DNA of 64,000 nucleotides, taken from Lotus japonicus. Lineage: Eukaryota > Streptophyta > Magnoliopsida > Fabales > Fabaceae. Shown here one piece after another: positions 58,906-64,000 of this stretch (within the stretch, counting starts at the first letter, position 1; the number at the start of each line of letters is the position of its first letter). The stretch covers positions 7,938,501 through 8,002,500 of the forward strand of contig NC_080043.1 in NCBI RefSeq assembly GCF_012489685.1, read 5' to 3'. The notes under the pieces were generated by a model. That model was not told the origin of the DNA. It did not search any database and saw only the letters and a program-made list of their open reading frames with translations. Made by a program: the position numbers and the translations under genes.

Positions 58906-61900
58906 TCATCGTGCATAAGAAACAGAATCGATTTCATCCCTTGCTGCTTTATATAGTTCAAGCCTTTTAAAACATTTTTGTCTCCTCTCCATCACTGTAG
59001 GGTCTTCATCTAACAACTCTGCTAATTGTTTAGGCTGCACGAACATAAATTGCAAATATATTCTTAAGTATTTAATGTATTTTATATTGATAAAAAGCAT
59101 ATACAATCACCCCTAGAATATCACTTCGAAAGGAAATTTAATGCAAAGCCAAGAACTAATTATCCTTCTTTGTAAAGCCCCGCATCATGTAGAAAAGACT
59201 GAAAGTGCATTTGAAAAACAGCTTAGTGTCTATGACTTGTTGATAAACTAATTTGAGATATCCATTGAAATAAGCTTAAAATTCAGTATTGGTAGATATA
59301 AACTCTAACTTATAAAAATAAGCTCAAAACAACTTAAAAATTGGTTATAAACTATTCAGAAGATAACAAAAACACTTGTGTAAGAACTTATACTATAAGA
59401 TAACTCAAATAAGCTCTTTTGCATGCAGTCTCGATGTATTTTATTTGATTTTTACCAAAAGTATTGCACAGCTCCAACAGAAGTATAAACTATAAAGTAT
59501 AAACTACGATGCTTTTGCTACCAACAAAGGTGGACGTTAAAGATAAATCCGAAGTTTCAAATGCAAAGAAAGGGAATGAGAAAATACCTCTTTCTGTCCT
59601 ATTTGTGTAAGGAAATGGTTTAGCAATGACAGTTTTGCTTGTCTGACCTGACAATAAACCACAGCCTTTGGAATCGTGTTTCTTAGTGTGTCTGACACCA
59701 TTCCTATATAGGATGACACATTTGATCCAATCCTCCTAAAATGTCCTTCTCCATATCGATCCACATTTGGGGCAGCTTGATTGGCAGGATTAGCACGATT
59801 AGGCGGATTAGCACGATCAGCCGGATTTGAGGGATTTCCAGCTCTCTCCATTTCTTCAGGAAGTCTTCGGAAGAAATCCACAGTGAGGTACGAAGCTTCC
59901 ATATCCACGAGCCGAACTGTTGTCTTCTTGCTCTCGTCACGGAACCTCTCCAAAGCCTCACTTGTAGCTGAGGCTATTTCCGCTTGAAGAGTTGGGAAAC
60001 GTTTCAGTTCCTATTCAAACACAAATTCCTTGCTTCATTAAGTATTCCAGTATTTCACCAACAGGGTTACTATAAAATGGATGTATCCCAAGATTTTACC
60101 TGAGTTTCAGCTAATGATTTCCTCACAAGTTCTTTCAAGACAAAGTGAACCTACATCCAAATCGTACAAATACAGCTTAATTTTTTTAGCTTAGTGCATG
60201 TTAAGTTTCAAAAATAGCAGTCTAACCAGAAGTAATTTTAAAGCATTTCACTTGTGGAACCAAACATGATATTATTGATTTAGCTTTAAAATAACAACAA
60301 ATACAAAAAACAACCAGGAATTCTTACTGCGTCAACTGAAGCTTCAGCTGGGCCTCTGAAGTAACTGAGAGCCCCCTCAATAAGGCGCCGGTAACCTTGC
60401 TCTGGGGCAATTAAGTGAGGCTGGTAACCATCTGCCTCGGACACCACTTTCTTGACATTCTGAAGAGAAAGATGTCTGTCAATTGGAAGCTTCCGTAGAG
60501 CAGCAGGAAGCTGATTGTCAAAGACATTATATATCCTATCTCCTCCTGCCCGCCTATGACAATTATAAACGAGAGAGATTATGTAACCTGCCAATTTGTT
60601 CAACAGATAACAAGCTGACTTCATAACAATCATTCCAAATTGCTCAACATTCATCTGGTACAATAAATCTTTCTCATGACTTTGCTTAGCTGTATAAGTA
60701 TATTTTATAGAAACGAACCAGAACCAACATGTATGAAAATCCTTGTACAAGTTATTCTAAAGTCAGAATCAAATATAGGGAGACACTTCTGGATTTCAGA
60801 ATTGATTATGAGGGAATAAAAGCTAATCCACACATGATATTAAAGTTGGATTTCGCTCACCGAACAAATAAAGCACTATTGGACATCAAATCAAATTCAT
60901 GAATGATTATTATAGTAAAAAAATTAAATGTCCTATTTGAAGTAGGAAATAAGTTATTGCCACAGTTATTCCACCTCCATCTTATAAAGAGAAATAGGAA
61001 TAGTAAATACTAAATAGAGACATGAATAATATGATATGAAAATAAGATATAGATAGTGGAAGTGAGGTCCAAGAAAAAGTAGATGTGCTGGTGTGGAAAT
61101 ATAGAAGTTATTTGAAGTGTGTAACAGATGATTTTAGGAAAATGGTCGCTCTCTTTTAAAAGCTCTCTCAGGAAGCTGGAAAAAAAATCTTGAACCCAAA
61201 ATAACTATCAATCCCTCAATGATGGACTGAAAGCAGACAAGTTACAATCACAAGAGGCAGTCCACCCAAAAAATTCAAATAAGCTAGTATAATAGAGTAA
61301 AAGTTGAGTATGGCAACATATATTTACCCTCCATCTAAATGCTCCTTGAATATCCGTTCAAATGCGCGGCAAAGGTCTAGGATGGTGTACAGTTGAGCCT
61401 AAAAGAGAAAGTACAGATGAAATAGTGTTCTGAAGGATATAATAGAAAGATTGAACTCTTTCTGAAATAACCAAAAATGTAAAAGCACTCACCCCAGCAT
61501 CAACAGCAATTGGTCTCCCAAGATGATCCATCTCCGATTCAAGTTCTTCAATGCTTTTGTTTATCAAAGATGTTATACTAGGTATCCGCGCCTTAATTAC
61601 TGACTCCAAGTGCTACAAAATAGTCTAACTTGATTCAGATGATATCATATTTAATAAATGAAGGGAAAACAGCAACTTTCCAAAAACCAAACCTGTGAGA
61701 GAAGTTTTGCAAGGTATTCTGAGCCCATTTTATGAGCCAAGTGCCCATAGTCAGGACTGGTTGCAAAATACTCACGCTCCCTGCGTCTGGCAACAATCAT
61801 ATCAACATTTTTATTGATATCTGCTTGGGATCGATTTACTATACCAACCCACGGAAGTTGCAAGCGATAAGATCTTCCTTCAAGGACCTTATGGGAATAA

Positions 61901-61944
61901 AAATGGGTAAAAGAAAAACTAGTTATACAAGGGATGAAGTGAAC

Positions 61945-61986
<42 letters not shown>

Positions 61987-63049
61987 ACATCCAATGCGTT
62001 AGTTCCTTTGTCCATCAAATCCAGTTTTGTCAAAACTCCAAATGTTCTCTCACCTAGGCAGTTTACAGACAAGGATTTTAGTGACAAAGATAACCCAAAC
62101 AAAGCAAATAAGAAATCATTCCATGGAACATTTGAGTACCTGAGGGATCTACTTCCCTGGCAAGTTTGATTGCATCAGAAGTTGCTATGTCTTGGTTGGC
62201 GGGAGATATTGCCAATATGATCGAATTAGGCTGTCAAAAGCACAAAGTATTGGTTAAAGCGAATATATACATTAACAGCATCGCTTGCTAACGTATCATT
62301 AATAAGCACTTCAATTAGGTAATAAAATGGTAGTCACAATAAATAGAAACGGAGAAAGGAATTTGTTTGGAAATATGAACGCAAGTGCAATACATATAAA
62401 AGAAAACAGCATTAACAGCAACAACTAAAGCTTTGTTCCACTAGGTGGGGTCAGTTAAATGGATCAAATGATGCCATAATATCCTATTCAAACCACGTCT
62501 ACTGATAGACCATTTAAATACAAATCTCTCCATCTTTAACTATTGGACCATTTATTGGTACATCTACGAGTCTTCTTCAAACATGCCCCAACCGACTTTC
62601 TCGCGAATGCTTTCATTTCTAATTTTATTGTATTGTGTGAACATTCGTCCAAGCTAACATTTGTCATCTTTGCAACATTAAGCTTACTTTCACATTAGAC
62701 TTTTTACCTCCCAGCATCCATATCATGCAACATCGTAGGTCTTATTCTTGTACAATAAATATTCTGTCAAATGAAATTATGGTGCATCATTCAATTAATA
62801 TATTAAACAGGAAGAGTGAGAAGAAATTAAGACAATACCTTCTCAACATAAGATCGAACCATATTTTCAATGTCTTCAGCAATTGTCTCAGGCTGTCCCT
62901 CTGAAATTGCCATAGTTGTTAATCACTTCAAATAAAAAGTGGCATCATGTTATCCAAAATAAAATTATTTATAATTAATAATTGAATGCAAATTATACCT
63001 ATGGCAACTTTAGTCAACCCTGGTAAATCAATCAAAGTTAGGTTGACAA
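58906..63049 (-). CDS. DRP1E: Dynamin-related protein 1 (DRP1E-like), 3' eleven coding exons
   Basis: A large GTPase that self-assembles to constrict membranes at the plasma membrane and cell plate. Exons in transcript order: 62999-63049, 62839-62900, 62140-62230, 61989-62053, 61693-61887, 61493-61612, 61328-61398, 60328-60553, 60100-60150, 59588-60010, 58906-59034. They join in phase to 493 residues plus stop. The first exon contains G3 (IDLPG) and exon four holds G4 (TKLD). The middle domain follows ([26 protein letters not shown]), then [12 protein letters not shown] and [19 protein letters not shown]. The GED ends [27 protein letters not shown]. The C-terminal wording is nearest DRP1E among the Arabidopsis DRP1 set I know; 1C is the alternative. 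The G1/G2 exons lie right of the window. Oddity: an Asn/Pro/Ala-rich repeat stretch before [10 protein letters not shown]. Confidence 0.95.
59205..59428. mobile_element. Probable Tourist-like MITE in the last DRP1 intron
   Basis: The left end 'tgcatttgaaaaacagctta' and the inverse of the right end 'tgcatgcaaaagagctta' match at most sites. The interior has 'ataagctcaaa' words. The TSD is unclear. Confidence 0.45.
61946..61982. repeat. (GA)n microsatellite beside a DRP1 splice donor
   Basis: About 18 GA units. On the transcript strand they read (TC)n and begin 6 nt after the GT of the intron that follows exon 61989-62053. Confidence 0.95.
62425..62760. repeat. Dispersed repeat ('aggtggggtcagttaaatgg' family), copy 2
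   Basis: It is the partner of 50498-50745, here in a DRP1 intron. It shares 'ctaggtggggtcag', 'ggatcaaa', 'catttaaata', 'ggtacatctac' and 'acatgcccca'. It is non-coding. Confidence 0.55.
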
Positions 63050-64000
63050 CTGCCCAAACAAACAGAGAAATTGAATTAGAAAACACAAGAAATATGATAG
63101 GTAAACTTCAAATAACAATTCAATTACTGGTCTCATTTAATGACATATAATTATGCATCAAATCTAAAGAATACAAAGTTAAATACACTTAGAAAATTAA
63201 TAAATGGAAAATATATAAATTAATTAAAAGATGGCAAGTGCTGTTCTGCAACACAAACAAAGGAAAACATTCTAGAGTTAATTGCAAAAAAGGTAGCTGC
63301 AGCTTCCTAGCGAGCAGGTTAGCATAGCTCCTGCTAAAGGAGGCACTAATTATGCTCTATTATACAGGAAGCAAACAACTGGTGAAGTAGGTTTCAGCAC
63401 CCTATGTAGGAAGACGTGGAAGAAAGGCAAAAGAAGAAAAGGAGGGAAACTTTATATTACAAGTTTATGGGCCTGAATACGTTAAGGTGAAACTACAATG
63501 GGAAATTTAGATAAGCAGCTTCTAAGTCCACTTTCCAGCCATAATAACCATATTGTTTATCAAAGTATTTAGAATGTTAAACCAACAATTCATGCTCAGG
63601 TTTTTCAAAATATACAGATTGTGAGATTCTTTTCTTTGAGGTTTTCCCTTTGCTATTCAGTATTTCTTTTCTATTTCTTCCCTGATCACTCAGATTATAG
63701 CATTTGATAAGGTCTCTAGAATTTTCCATTGTCTAGGAATTATAATTATAGGAGGCCTCTGGTTTATTATCACATTTGTATTTACTTGACTATGTTTGCT
63801 CACATTCAGATACAGATAGAAGAGTCTAGATTTCTAGATTCCTCTGTATTAGAATTCAGGTTAGGTCTAACTCTATCCCGAAAGCAAGCTTAGGGTGAGG
63901 ATTGCTCTACCATTTATAAAGATTTATTTGGCCATATCTGTAGTAAATGTGAGACTTCTCAACACTCTGGTTCTTTTGTAGATCCTTTCAGATCCTTGAT
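63050..64000 (-). other. DRP1 intron sequence up to the window edge, with a solo TRIM-B LTR
   Basis: No further DRP1 exon could be found, although the GTPase N-terminus must lie upstream. At 63843-63963 a ~115-bp copy of the family-B TRIM LTR occurs ('ctaactctatcccgaaagc' to 'gagacttctcaaca') without a visible interior. Confidence 0.55.

Overview
The window is nuclear DNA of a dicot plant, most likely a legume (Lotus/soybean-like). The plant assignment rests on two many-exon genes with plant-only paralogue features: a mitochondrial NAD-malic enzyme and a DRP1-type dynamin. It also rests on plant transposon hallmarks (tRNA-Asp and tRNA-iMet primer sites, TRIMs, Pack-MULEs, tRNA-derived SINEs). 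The legume call is an inference from overall style. No bacterial, organellar or viral genome segment is seen.

Layout. 1-9 kb: a decayed LINE ORF1 with an RNA-recognition motif, a Ty3/gypsy integrase scrap, a PPR scrap, and a complete non-autonomous LTR retrotransposon (2928-8979, minus strand, TSD AGTTG, tRNA-Asp primer site). That element carries an unrecognised acidic/coiled-coil ORF and a nested Harbinger MITE. 9.9-13.2 kb: a degraded tandem satellite of about 167 bp, opened by retroelement insertions; two stray units lie at 1.26-1.5 kb. 13.8-19.8 kb: a Stowaway MITE and two Mutator-like elements with perfect 9-bp TSDs. One MULE carries an intron/exon-like fragment and the other contains a nested hAT MITE. 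20.06-20.92 kb: an intronless minus-strand gene of unknown function with a CASCLRERL motif.

25.57-51.82 kb: a complete NAD-malic enzyme gene on the minus strand. I resolved 19 exons, all joining in phase, giving 625 codons plus stop. The gene is stretched to 26 kb by intronic transposons. The most notable is a very young Ty1/copia element (30159-35429, LTRs identical by eye, TSD ACACC) in the 7.5-kb intron 16. 51.8-58.9 kb: SINE, LINE RNase H fragment, a SWEET sugar-transporter pseudogene with a 533-bp tandem duplication, and a large Harbinger-like MITE. 58.91-63.05 kb: the 3' eleven coding exons of a DRP1E-like dynamin gene on the minus strand; its first exons lie beyond the right edge.

The three host genes all lie on the minus strand and show no functional coupling: NAD-ME acts in mitochondrial malate oxidation, DRP1 in membrane scission at plasma membrane/cell plate, and the third gene is unknown. 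I found no defence system, gene cluster or other clear undescribed system. The most unusual items are the non-autonomous LTR element with its unknown ORF and mosaic LTRs, the ~167-bp satellite, the Pack-MULE, and the fresh copia insertion.
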